NCBI GenBank assembly: GCA_040905505.1
Contig: JBBDRL010000059.1
Location: 1 to 37,083 of the forward strand
Origin: WHSP01 sp040905505
GTDB taxonomy: Bacteria > Gemmatimonadota > Gemmatimonadetes > Longimicrobiales > Longimicrobiaceae
Length of the DNA stretch: 37,083 nt
Direction: 5' to 3'
A program made the translations under genes and the position numbers. The notes beneath the pieces are model-generated. The model did not search any database. It was not told the DNA's origin and saw only the letters and a list, made by a program, of their open reading frames with translations. Below, in pieces: positions 1-8,322 of this stretch (positions are counted from its first letter, which is position 1; each line of letters begins with the position of its first letter).

Positions 1-46
1 AGTATCAATCCTCGTCTGCTGACCCTTGCGTGAGTCATAGACATCG

Positions 47-109
47 GGATGACAGTGACTCCGATAGGATGACAGTGACTCGAATAGGATGACAGTGACT
101 CGAATAGGA
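47..109. repeat. 20-bp tandem repeat, three copies
   Basis: Three consecutive 20-bp units begin at 47, 67 and 87, each starting GGATGACAGTGACT and ending CGATA or CGAATA. A partial fourth copy (GGA) follows at 107. The last two full units are identical and the first differs by one base. The array lies 12 bp beyond the stop codon of the minus-strand lpdA gene, so it would sit in that gene's 3' untranslated region. No reading frame or clear dyad explains it. The period is too short, and spacers are lacking, for a CRISPR. Confidence 0.85.
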
Positions 110-120
110 GACTGCCTCGC

Positions 121-1524
121 TCAGATATGCAGCGGGTGACCGAGCGCAGCGAGAGCGGCCTCGCCGATCGCTTCCGAGAGCGTCGGGTGGGGGTGCATCG
201 CCCGGTCCATCTCCTCGACGGTCGTCTCGAGGTGCCGACCCACGACGAACTCCGCGATCAACTCAGTCGCGTGCGGACCGACGATGTGGGCGCCGAGCAC
301 CTCCGAATACTTCTTGTCGCGGATCACCTTCACGAAGCCGTCGGTCTCACCCGCCGTGAGCGCCCGCCCATTCGCGATCCACGGGAACTTGCCGACTTCG
401 ATGTCGAAGCCCTTCTCCCGCGCCGCCTCCTCCGTGAGTCCGACCGATGCGACCTCGGGGTGGCAGTAGGTGCAGTTCGGGATGTTCTCGTAATCGATGC
501 CGGCATGCTCGTCGCCATGAATCGCCTCGATGCACGCGACGCCCTCGTGCGAGCCTTTGTGCGCCAGAAGCGGCGGCCCGGCGACGTCACCGATCGCGTA
601 GATGCCCTCCACATTCGTCCGCATCTGCCGGTCGACGTCGATGAAGCCCGCGTCGTCGAGCTTCACGCCCGCCTCCTCGAGCCCCAGATCCTCCACGTTC
701 GGCGCGCGCCCGATCGCCGAGAGAACGCGATCGACCGTCATGTCCTTCTGCTCACCCTTCTCTGTCTTGAACGTGATCTTGACGCCGGACTCCTGGATGT
801 CGGCCTTCTCGAGGCGCGCGCTGGTGAAGATGTCCATTCCGCGTTTGCGGTAACTCTTATCCACCGCCACGGACGCGTCCTTGTCCTCGAGCGGGAGGAT
901 GCGGTCCAGCGCCTCGATGATCGTAACCTTGGTGCCGAAGGCGGCGTAGACGTCGGCAAATTCACAGCCGATCGCGCCGGCGCCGACGATCGCGAGCGCC
1001 TCGGGCGGTGATTCGGCCATCATGGCGTCCGTCGAATCCCAGATCCGATCGTGATCGACCTTGAGGAACGGGAGGTCTCGCGGACGGGAGCCCGTCGCGA
1101 TGATGATATGCTTGGCGCTGAGAGTCTGCTTCTTTCCATCCCCGCCCGTTACCTCGACCTTCCCCTTCCCCGCCAGCCGGCCCCGCCCCTCGACATGCGT
1201 GACCTTGTTCTTCTTGAACAGCCCGGCGACCCCCTTGGACAGACGGTCCGATACCTGCCGCGACCGCTTCACGGCCTGCGCCAGGTCCGTCTTGATCTCG
1301 CCGATTTCGATGCCGAAGTCCTTCGCGTGACCGAGATGGCTGATCATCGCCGCGCTCTCCAGCAGCGCTTTGGTCGGAATACACCCGATGTTCAGGCAGA
1401 CACCGCCCAGGAACTGATCCTCCACACACGCCGTCTTGTATCCCAGCTGTGCCGCTTTGATGGCCGCCACGTACCCGCCAGGGCCGGCCCCTACCACCAC
1501 TATGTCGAAGCTGTTATCCGCCAA
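121..1524 (-). CDS. lpdA: Dihydrolipoyl dehydrogenase (E3)
   Basis: This is the FAD-dependent E3 subunit that reoxidises the dihydrolipoyl groups of 2-oxoacid dehydrogenase complexes, and possibly of glycine cleavage, with NAD+ in the cytoplasm. The 467-aa length is typical of the family. The N-terminal FAD motif is GAGPGG (residues 12-17). The redox-active disulfide motif GGVCLNIGCIPTK carries C43 and C48. A second Rossmann motif, GAGAIGCEFAD, lies near residue 180 for NAD. The second FAD motif YAIGDVAG is near residue 315. The C-terminal dimer-interface pair is H446 and E451 in HPTLSE. No E1 or E2 gene is visible beside it: the upstream neighbour is an unrelated cell-wall enzyme and downstream is the window edge. 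The gene may therefore be stand-alone, or the complex may lie outside the window. Confidence 0.97.
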   Translation of the reverse strand: MADNSFDIVVVGAGPGGYVAAIKAAQLGYKTACVEDQFLGGVCLNIGCIPTKALLESAAMISHLGHAKDFGIEIGEIKTDLAQAVKRSRQVSDRLSKGVAGLFKKNKVTHVEGRGRLAGKGKVEVTGGDGKKQTLSAKHIIIATGSRPRDLPFLKVDHDRIWDSTDAMMAESPPEALAIVGAGAIGCEFADVYAAFGTKVTIIEALDRILPLEDKDASVAVDKSYRKRGMDIFTSARLEKADIQESGVKITFKTEKGEQKDMTVDRVLSAIGRAPNVEDLGLEEAGVKLDDAGFIDVDRQMRTNVEGIYAIGDVAGPPLLAHKGSHEGVACIEAIHGDEHAGIDYENIPNCTYCHPEVASVGLTEEAAREKGFDIEVGKFPWIANGRALTAGETDGFVKVIRDKKYSEVLGAHIVGPHATELIAEFVVGRHLETTVEEMDRAMHPHPTLSEAIGEAALAALGHPLHI

Positions 1525-1608
1525 TCGTCACCTCGCGTTCGAGTTCACGTCTGCCGCAGAGCGTAAGGTATCGCGGCAGATGCGGTGGAGACAATGAGGG
1601 AAGCCCAC

Positions 1609-1716
1609 AGTCTACGGTCGACAGTCTACAGCTACGACCCATACGCGAGAGGGCCGGCATCGACTCGCGATGCTGGCCCCCTGAAGCTGTCGATTGCTGC
1701 CTGTCGACTGGCGACT
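1609..1716. repeat. Intergenic imperfect palindrome with inner hairpin
   Basis: This lies between the start of lpdA and the stop of the NlpC/P60 gene, both on the minus strand. An outer inverted repeat pairs AGTCTACGGTCGACAG (1609-1624) with the complement of CTGTCGACTGGCGACT (1701-1716), with 12 of 16 positions matching. Inside it, GGGCCGGCATCG (1651-1662) pairs with CGATGCTGGCCC (1668-1679) over a 5-nt loop with one G-T wobble. There is no T-run on either side. The GTCGAC-containing units recur at 5.7 kb, so this is probably a member of a dispersed intergenic repeat that may also work as a processing or termination signal. Confidence 0.6.
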
Positions 1717-1724
1717 TCCTCCCG

Positions 1725-2768
1725 TCACCCGCCGAGGTACATCCCCTGCTCGATCACACGCCGGGCCGCCACGAGGTGCTGCAGGAACCACTGACCGCGC
1801 TCGCTATAGAGGTCGTCGTAACCTACGCCTCCACCGCTGCTACTCGAGTGGATGATCAGGCCGTTGCCGGCGTAGATGGCGGTGTGGTCGACCTGTCCGC
1901 CGGCCGTGGCGAAGGCGAGGATGTCGCCGGGTTGGAAGGCCGAGACGTCGAGGGGCACGGACCTGCCGGCTCGGGCCTGATCGCGTGAGACCCGCGGCAC
2001 CACCACGCCGTGGAGGTCGAAGACGTAGCGGATGAACCCGGAGCAGTCGAAGCCGCCCTGCGGTGTGTTCCCGCCCCACTGGTAACGCACGCCGATGTAG
2101 CGTTCGGCGGTGGTCAGCGTCGCAGCGGCGATGCGCAGCGAGGCGTCGGAGCTGGCGAGCATCGACGAGAACGAGCCTGAGCTCGGCCGAGGTGGCATGG
2201 TTCGCGGGATGACGCCAGGGCTCGGCCTCCGAGCGGCCCCGCCGAATCCGATGCTGAGTCCGAACCGGTACTCCATGCCACTTCCCACCACCGCCTCCGG
2301 CCTGCGAGGCGCCTCGGCGATCGATTGGCGGTAGCGCGCTTCTGCCTCCATCGAGAAGCCGGCCCCGAGCGGCGCCCGGAAACCCCCGCCATAGCTGTAG
2401 TTGGCCGCCACCCCGACGCTGCCGTCGGTCTGCAGGCCGCGCACACCGATGCCCGCCAGGCCGTAGGGAATGAGCGCGGCATTGCCGGCAGGGTTCCCCA
2501 GGAACAACATCGCGTCGGCGTCCGTGCTCCAGATTCCGGACGTAATCGGCTGCGCCGATTCGGCGGTCACGGTCGGCGGCGCGCTCACGTCGAACCCGAC
2601 GCTGAGCCGGGCCGCCATTGGCCCGGTCTCCCGAGCCACCGTAGCGCCGACGAGAAGCGGGTGGCCTTCGATGCCCGGGTCCGTCGCAACGTACCCGGCG
2701 ACATTGGTCCGGGTCTGCGCCGCCAGCGCGGTGGGCGCCAGGAGCAGGAGCGTCAAGATTTTTTTCAC
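1725..2768 (-). CDS. Outer-membrane-barrel-like protein fused to an NlpC/P60 hydrolase domain
   Basis: This is a predicted secreted cell-wall peptidase of 347 aa. I chose the GTG at 2768 because GGAGG lies 7 nt upstream; an in-frame ATG pair 18-21 nt earlier would place that Shine-Dalgarno inside the gene. A signal peptide (KKILTLLLLAPTALAAQ) is followed by about 150 residues of alternating, Gly-rich strands that look like a small outer-membrane beta barrel. A Pro/Ser-rich linker leads to a C-terminal NlpC/P60 domain with C242 in FDCSGF, H295 in VDHTAIY and H307 in LIIHSS, the expected Cys-His-His catalytic set. NlpC/P60 enzymes usually cut gamma-D-Glu to diamino-acid bonds in peptidoglycan stem peptides. 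The barrel assignment is inferred from pattern only. It could instead be a soluble beta domain. Confidence 0.85.
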   Translation of the reverse strand: MKKILTLLLLAPTALAAQTRTNVAGYVATDPGIEGHPLLVGATVARETGPMAARLSVGFDVSAPPTVTAESAQPITSGIWSTDADAMLFLGNPAGNAALIPYGLAGIGVRGLQTDGSVGVAANYSYGGGFRAPLGAGFSMEAEARYRQSIAEAPRRPEAVVGSGMEYRFGLSIGFGGAARRPSPGVIPRTMPPRPSSGSFSSMLASSDASLRIAAATLTTAERYIGVRYQWGGNTPQGGFDCSGFIRYVFDLHGVVVPRVSRDQARAGRSVPLDVSAFQPGDILAFATAGGQVDHTAIYAGNGLIIHSSSSGGGVGYDDLYSERGQWFLQHLVAARRVIEQGMYLGG

Positions 2769-2855
2769 GCCGGTGCCTCCGGGCATCACAGATGATTCGG
2801 ACGTTTATGCGAGCGGACACCCTGGAATTCCGCCGGATCTCGATAGATGAACTGG

Positions 2856-2884
2856 AAAATCCAGCTCGGAGCGGCGGCTGTCAA
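2856..2884 (-). promoter_or_regulatory. Weak candidate sigma-70 promoter for the NlpC/P60 gene
   Basis: On the minus strand a perfect TTGACA (2884-2879) is followed after 17 nt by GATTTT (2861-2856), which matches TATAAT at only three positions. It sits about 90 nt upstream of the NlpC/P60 start, within the 227-bp gap after prfC. The -35 element is good and the -10 element is poor. Confidence 0.25.
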
Positions 2885-2995
2885 GGATCAGGAATTTTGA
2901 AATCTATCCCCGGGAGCGGGCGGATGTTCCGGGCGGCGAGATTCGATAAGCCGCCGGACGGCCGTCAATGGCCCGCGGGGCGGGAGGCGAATCGA

Positions 2996-4582
<1,587 letters not shown>

Positions 4583-4636
4583 CTCCTGCTTCCGCTTGGG
4601 AATACGCCGTGGAAGGCGCTACTTATCTAGTCTGGT

Positions 4637-4665
4637 AAAATAACCGAATGAGCGGGTGGACTCAA
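4637..4665 (-). promoter_or_regulatory. Candidate sigma-70 promoter for prfC
   Basis: On the minus strand TTGAGT (4665-4660) and TATTTT (4642-4637) are separated by exactly 17 nt. Transcription would begin near 4630 and give a leader of about 48 nt before the prfC ATG at 4582. The local A/T-rich patch stands out from the GC-rich surroundings. Confidence 0.45.
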
Positions 4666-4762
4666 CTGGAACGAGCGCCGGCAGCCCGCGGTTTCACTGT
4701 TCAGCGGGGTTACGCGTGCCGACCCCGACCAGGAACCGGATCGGTAGGGATCGGGGTACGAC

Positions 4763-5728
4763 GTGCGTCGGTCATCTGAACCACACATCCAAATGCAACG
4801 CATTCGCATCCCGAACGAGGCGACGTACAGTCCGCTTTCGCTGCTGGACATCGCGCTGGCTGCGCCCGTGGTGTCGCGGCTGCTCTTCCGCGGCACGTTG
4901 CCCGGCCGCGCGGTTCAGGCGGCGGCAATGGGCATTTACTTCGGCAGCGCCGCGCAGGACTGGCTCGAGCGGCGTGGCGTCCGCCGCATCGATTTCCTCG
5001 CGGAGTTCGGGGCCGACGTTCGCCACCTGGAGGAGATGCCTCTTGTAGCGCGGCGCGAGGAAGTGGCGTCGCTCGTGGAGGAGGCGAACGACGGCTACAC
5101 CGGCGCCAGGGTTCCGCGCGACGAGCTCGCGCGTGAGGTCGACCGGCATCTCACCGCCTACATCGCCGGCATTACCGGGCAGCAGGTGGAGACGAGCACC
5201 GAGATCCGCAGCTTCACGATCGCTCAGGTTATATTTCCATTCGCCCTCGGAGCGTGTGACTTTCTGTCGGGGGACGTGGCGATATTCCGGGACACCGGTG
5301 TGTTCGAGCCGCACGTGATCGCGCACGAGTTCGCGCACCGGAAGGGCTACTGGAAGGAGCTGGAGGCGCAGGCGCTCGCGTATCTGGCGAACGCGTCCTC
5401 CGGAAATCTGCTGCTCGAGCAGTCCGCCAGGTGTGAGCGCCTCCATCGACACCTCCGGGTTCTCGCGGGAGACGATCCGGAAGCCTATGCGGCGTCGGTC
5501 GCGCAGGCCGGGCTCCGCCCGGAGCTCGGAGCCAGCTTCTCTGCGGTCCGCCCCGCCCCCGGCCCTCTGGCCGAGCGGGTGGAAGCCGTGATGAAGCGAC
5601 TGTACGATGAGCGAATGCGCCTGACGGGGCAGAACGGGATCCGGGACTACGACCTGGGGTTCACCAATTTTCTGTATACGGTGGAGGGGAAAGTCGACAG
5701 TCGGCAGTCGACGGTCGACAGCAATTGA
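4763..5728 (+). CDS. HEXXH putative metalloprotease, possibly DUF3810-like
   Basis: A 321-aa protein with a GTG start preceded by GGGG six nt upstream; an in-frame ATG at 4793 is the alternative but has no Shine-Dalgarno. The N-terminal region (residues 25-62) is hydrophobic and may be membrane-associated. A zinc-protease-like motif HEFAH (residues 188-192) is followed by GYWKELEAQALAYLAN, giving candidate third-ligand glutamates E199 and E201. This arrangement, and the phrase VIAHEFAHRKGY, resembles DUF3810 proteins, but the match is from memory and the usual N-terminal membrane segments are reduced. Substrate is unknown. The last dozen codons run into an intergenic palindromic repeat, so the C-terminal tail KVDSRQSTVDSN is encoded by repeat DNA rather than by the ancestral gene. 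Confidence 0.75.
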   Translation: MRRSSEPHIQMQRIRIPNEATYSPLSLLDIALAAPVVSRLLFRGTLPGRAVQAAAMGIYFGSAAQDWLERRGVRRIDFLAEFGADVRHLEEMPLVARREEVASLVEEANDGYTGARVPRDELAREVDRHLTAYIAGITGQQVETSTEIRSFTIAQVIFPFALGACDFLSGDVAIFRDTGVFEPHVIAHEFAHRKGYWKELEAQALAYLANASSGNLLLEQSARCERLHRHLRVLAGDDPEAYAASVAQAGLRPELGASFSAVRPAPGPLAERVEAVMKRLYDERMRLTGQNGIRDYDLGFTNFLYTVEGKVDSRQSTVDSN

Positions 5729-5768
5729 GCTGCTGACTCGCCGATATTCAGACGGTCGACTGTGGACT
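5699..5768. repeat. Imperfect palindrome of heptamer units overlapping a gene's 3' end
   Basis: The left arm AGTCGGCAGTCGACGGTC (5699-5716) pairs with the right arm GACGGTCGACTGTGGACT (5751-5768) at 15 of 18 positions. The left arm lies inside the final codons of the HEXXH gene. The arm has a 7-nt rhythm of the type AGTCGAC/AGTCGGC and resembles the repeat at 1.6 kb. There is no T-tract, so an intrinsic terminator role is uncertain. Confidence 0.6.
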
Positions 5769-5805
5769 CTCAACCTGCCCACGACCACGCCTCATCACGG
5801 ATCCG

Positions 5806-6158
5806 ATGAAAGTCTGCACCCTCGCCCTCCTCGCCCTCACGGCGCTCCCCGCCCTGGCGCAGACGCCGGCGGCGCGTACGTCGAGCGAGTGGAGATCCGG
5901 ATGGTGCCGGGCCCCGGCCGCCAGGGTGGAGATGCACGTGATCGACGTCTCCGACTGGGAGAACCTCCGCGCGGTCGCGTGGTACACTCCGGAAGACGGC
6001 GGAGCGCACACCTCAACACTGCGGACATGAATGGAAACGTGCCGAATCAAGCGATGACCTGGGGGGTGGTCGTGAAGGACGGCCTGGCCTACGTCAACGA
6101 CAATCACAACGGTCTCTGGATCGTTCGGATAGAGCCGCAGGGGGGCGAGAGCCAGTGA
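5806..6158 (+). pseudogene. Decayed LVIVD/beta-propeller-type secreted protein
   Basis: One frame from 5806 to 6030 encodes a convincing signal peptide (MKVCTLALLALTALPALAQ). It then gives HVIDVSDWENLRAVAWYTPE followed by DGGAH, which is the style of LVIVD-repeat secreted proteins, and then terminates. A different frame, from about 6009 to 6158, continues with NGNVPNQAMTWGVVVKDGL and NDNHNGLWIVRIEP, which reads like the C-terminal end of the same kind of protein. The junction at GGAH is where the frames change. Such proteins normally exceed 400 aa, so I infer a large internal deletion plus a frameshift, leaving only the two ends. The family assignment is from recognisable phrases, not from a search. 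The stop codon overlaps the next gene's GTG by four bases (GTGA). Confidence 0.65.
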
Positions 6159-6763
6159 TCCGCCAGATAACCCTCGTCGGCCTCGGCCTCCTGCTGGGGA
6201 TCGTGGTGTTCGGAGCCGCGCGGTTCGTCGCCCAGCCTCCGCACGAACACGTCCACTACCACGCCAACTGGGCCATCTTCGTGGACAGCGTGCGGCTCGA
6301 TCTGACCGCCAACCGGTACATGGAGGACGTGCTGCAGTGCACGGCCGATCCGTCGCTGCAACGACCCGAGGATCGGGTCCACATGCACGAGAACAATCAC
6401 GACGTCGTCCACGTCCATGCCTCCGGAGTCACCTGGGGCCATCTGCTCGCGAACCTCGGCTTCGGGATCGGCGACGACTACCTGATCACGGACTCGGGCC
6501 GTTACGAATCAGGCGAGGAGCGATCGCTCCGGTTCGTGCTCAACGGCTCGCCCATGCGGTCGATCCGTAACCTGCAGATCGACGATCGGGATCGGCTGCT
6601 GATCAGCTTCGGAGCCGAGGCCACCGCAGAGGTCGTCGAGACGCAGTTCCCGCTGGTCGGGGACGACGCCGGAGAGTTCAACACGATGCCCGACCCGGCG
6701 AGCTGTTCCGGCCAGGAGGAAGAGACGCTGGGTGCGCGGCTGCGCCGAGCGATATGGTATTGA
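6155..6763 (+). CDS. Membrane-anchored His-rich protein of unknown function
   Basis: A 202-aa protein with a GTG start whose last base begins the TGA stop of the preceding pseudogene (GTGA overlap), suggesting it was once translationally coupled to that gene. Residues 5-26 form one membrane segment. Immediately after it comes PPHEHVHYHANW (H30, H32, H34, H36), and a second cluster RVHMHENNHDVVHVH (H76 to H88), followed by WGHLLANLGFG. Such spacing strongly suggests a metal-binding periplasmic domain, perhaps for copper or zinc. Two cysteines (C62 and one near the C-terminus in PASCSG) could form a disulfide. I recall similar hypothetical proteins with the HYHANW phrase in environmental genomes but know no function for them. 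Confidence 0.8.
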   Translation: MIRQITLVGLGLLLGIVVFGAARFVAQPPHEHVHYHANWAIFVDSVRLDLTANRYMEDVLQCTADPSLQRPEDRVHMHENNHDVVHVHASGVTWGHLLANLGFGIGDDYLITDSGRYESGEERSLRFVLNGSPMRSIRNLQIDDRDRLLISFGAEATAEVVETQFPLVGDDAGEFNTMPDPASCSGQEEETLGARLRRAIWY

Positions 6764-6775
6764 GAAGAAGCCAGC

Positions 6776-6855
6776 AGCTGTCGGCTATCAGCTATCAGCT
6801 ACGACGGCGTCGTATCGCGGGCTGTGCGATAGCTGATGACCGATAGCCGATAGCT
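6776..6855. terminator. Large hairpin between convergent genes, heptamer-built
   Basis: The 26-nt arms 6776-6801 and 6830-6855 are complementary at 22 of 26 positions. They consist of repeated 7-nt units such as GCTATCA and GCTATCG. The loop holds a further small dyad, CGACGGCGTCG. The right arm is followed by TTTT at 6854-6857. The element fills the gap between the convergent stops of the His-rich gene (plus strand) and argJ (minus strand), so a bidirectional terminator role is likely. A dispersed-repeat origin is suggested by the similar elements at 1.6, 5.7 and 24.7 kb. Confidence 0.6.
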
Positions 6856-6866
6856 TTTACAGCACC

Positions 6867-8033
6867 TCACGAACTATAGTACGCCGCGTTCTCATCGATG
6901 TAGCCGTGCGTGAGATCGCAGCCGAAGGCCGTGGCGGTCGCCTCCCCCATGTTCAGCGCGACCCGGATGTCGACGGGATCGCCCGCCAGTAGCTTGCGAA
7001 GGTGGCCTTCGTCGTATTCCGTGCGGCACCCCTCCTCGAAAACGAGCACGTCGTTGATCCAGACCTGGGTGCGCTCCGGGTCCTGGTCCACTTCCATGCA
7101 CTTGCCGACGGCCATGAGCACGCGGCCGACGTTCGGATCAGCGCCGAACGCCATCGTCTTCACGAGCGGCGAGTTGATGATGGACTTGGCGACGATCCTG
7201 GCCTGCTTCCGATCGGCTGCGCCCTCCACCCGCCCGCGAAGCAGTTTCGTCGCTCCCTCCCCGTCACGCGCCATCATCTCCGCCATTCGCAGCGAGCCGG
7301 CGAGCAGCGCCGCCTGGAAGTCCTCATCGGGTACCCCGCCCGCCAGACCATTCGCCAGGATCGCGCAGGTGTCGGACGTGCTCGTGTCGGTATCGATCGA
7401 GAGCATGTTGAAGGACTCGTCCACCGCGATCCTCAGCATCCGATCCAGCGCCGCCGGCTCCACGGCGGCATCGGTGAAGATGTACGCGAGCATCGTCGCC
7501 ATGTTCGGCTCGATCATCCCCGCTCCCTTCCCCACCCATGTGATCGTCGCATCGCCAACACCGATCGAGATGGCCTTCGCGTGCGTATCCGTCGTCATGA
7601 TCGCTTCCGCGCCGAGCATCGGATCATCCGTCAGCTCCTCCCGGATCCCGCGCAGACCAGCCTCGATCAACTCGATCGGCAACGGCTTGCCGATCACGCC
7701 CGTCGAGCTCATCAGTACATCGTCCGCCCGCACCCCCAGCTCCGCGGACGCCGCGATCCCCATCCGCCGCGCATTCACCAGCCCCGCCTCCCCCGTCCCT
7801 ACGTTGCTGACCTTGCTGTTCGCCACGATCGCCTGGAGCCGCCCGTTCGCGATCAGCTCCCGCCCGACGATCACCGGCGCACCCGGAAATCGATTCCGCG
7901 TGAAGACCGCCGCCGCGTTCGCCTGCTCCGAAGAGACGAATACCGCGAGGTCCTTCGCCGATGACTTCAGCCCGCAGTTGCGGCTCGCACACCGAAAACC
8001 CCTGGGAAATATCGGGAGCTCGTGAATTTTCAT
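6867..8033 (-). CDS. argJ: Bifunctional ornithine acetyltransferase / N-acetylglutamate synthase
   Basis: ArgJ transfers the acetyl group from N-acetylornithine to glutamate in the cyclic arginine pathway; some members also use acetyl-CoA. It is a self-cleaving Ntn hydrolase-fold enzyme. The 388-aa length is normal. The autocleavage motif is PNMATMLAY with T180 as nucleophile, the oxyanion-hole pair is T111-G112 in SSTGVIGKPLP, and TTDTHAKAI (147-155) and SFNMLSIDTDTSTSDT are family signatures. One oddity is that the usually invariant NSGNANACTG segment reads NSKVSNVGTG here (residues 72-81). The C-terminal DLTHGYIDENAAYYSS is canonical, so the gene is complete. Neighbours are not other arg genes. 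Function is very likely, but the altered motif might change acetyl-CoA use. Confidence 0.92.
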   Translation of the reverse strand: MKIHELPIFPRGFRCASRNCGLKSSAKDLAVFVSSEQANAAAVFTRNRFPGAPVIVGRELIANGRLQAIVANSKVSNVGTGEAGLVNARRMGIAASAELGVRADDVLMSSTGVIGKPLPIELIEAGLRGIREELTDDPMLGAEAIMTTDTHAKAISIGVGDATITWVGKGAGMIEPNMATMLAYIFTDAAVEPAALDRMLRIAVDESFNMLSIDTDTSTSDTCAILANGLAGGVPDEDFQAALLAGSLRMAEMMARDGEGATKLLRGRVEGAADRKQARIVAKSIINSPLVKTMAFGADPNVGRVLMAVGKCMEVDQDPERTQVWINDVLVFEEGCRTEYDEGHLRKLLAGDPVDIRVALNMGEATATAFGCDLTHGYIDENAAYYSS

Positions 8034-8322
8034 TGGCGTAGACTCATGCTTCTCGCGATCCTCAGGTCCGACGAACGCGGTTCAGAATACGGGCAGCCGC
8101 CGCAGCGCGACAGGCATCGGCCGTCATCCTGCCGTGGACCGGCTCCGCCTGCACTGCCACCCGCCCCCGGTGCCTGCCGGCCCCCGCCACCCGGAACTGA
8201 GCGTAAAATCGTTGGTATAGACCGTTTCTGCGCACTTGTTGTCTGAAAGAACATTATTGACACATCCCCGATGGCGCCGGCTGCTAGTTCGGGTCGCTGC
8301 CGGCGGGGAGCTACGACTCACT

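Noticed and set aside
47..109. Repeat array as a CRISPR
   Set aside because: Units abut directly with no unique spacers and only three copies; no cas gene is in the window.
127..1011. Long plus-strand open frame opposite lpdA
   Set aside because: It is the antisense shadow of a fully conserved lpdA; the protein is Arg/Asp/Leu-rich low-complexity typical of GC-rich opposite frames.
6910..8025. 371-aa and 320-aa plus-strand frames opposite argJ
   Set aside because: They are shadows of argJ with no recognisable domain and heavy Ser/Pro/Arg bias.
8257..8290. Sigma-70 promoter for the first histidine kinase (TTGACA at 8257)
   Set aside because: No acceptable -10 box lies 16-18 nt downstream; the nearest TAGTTC is too far.
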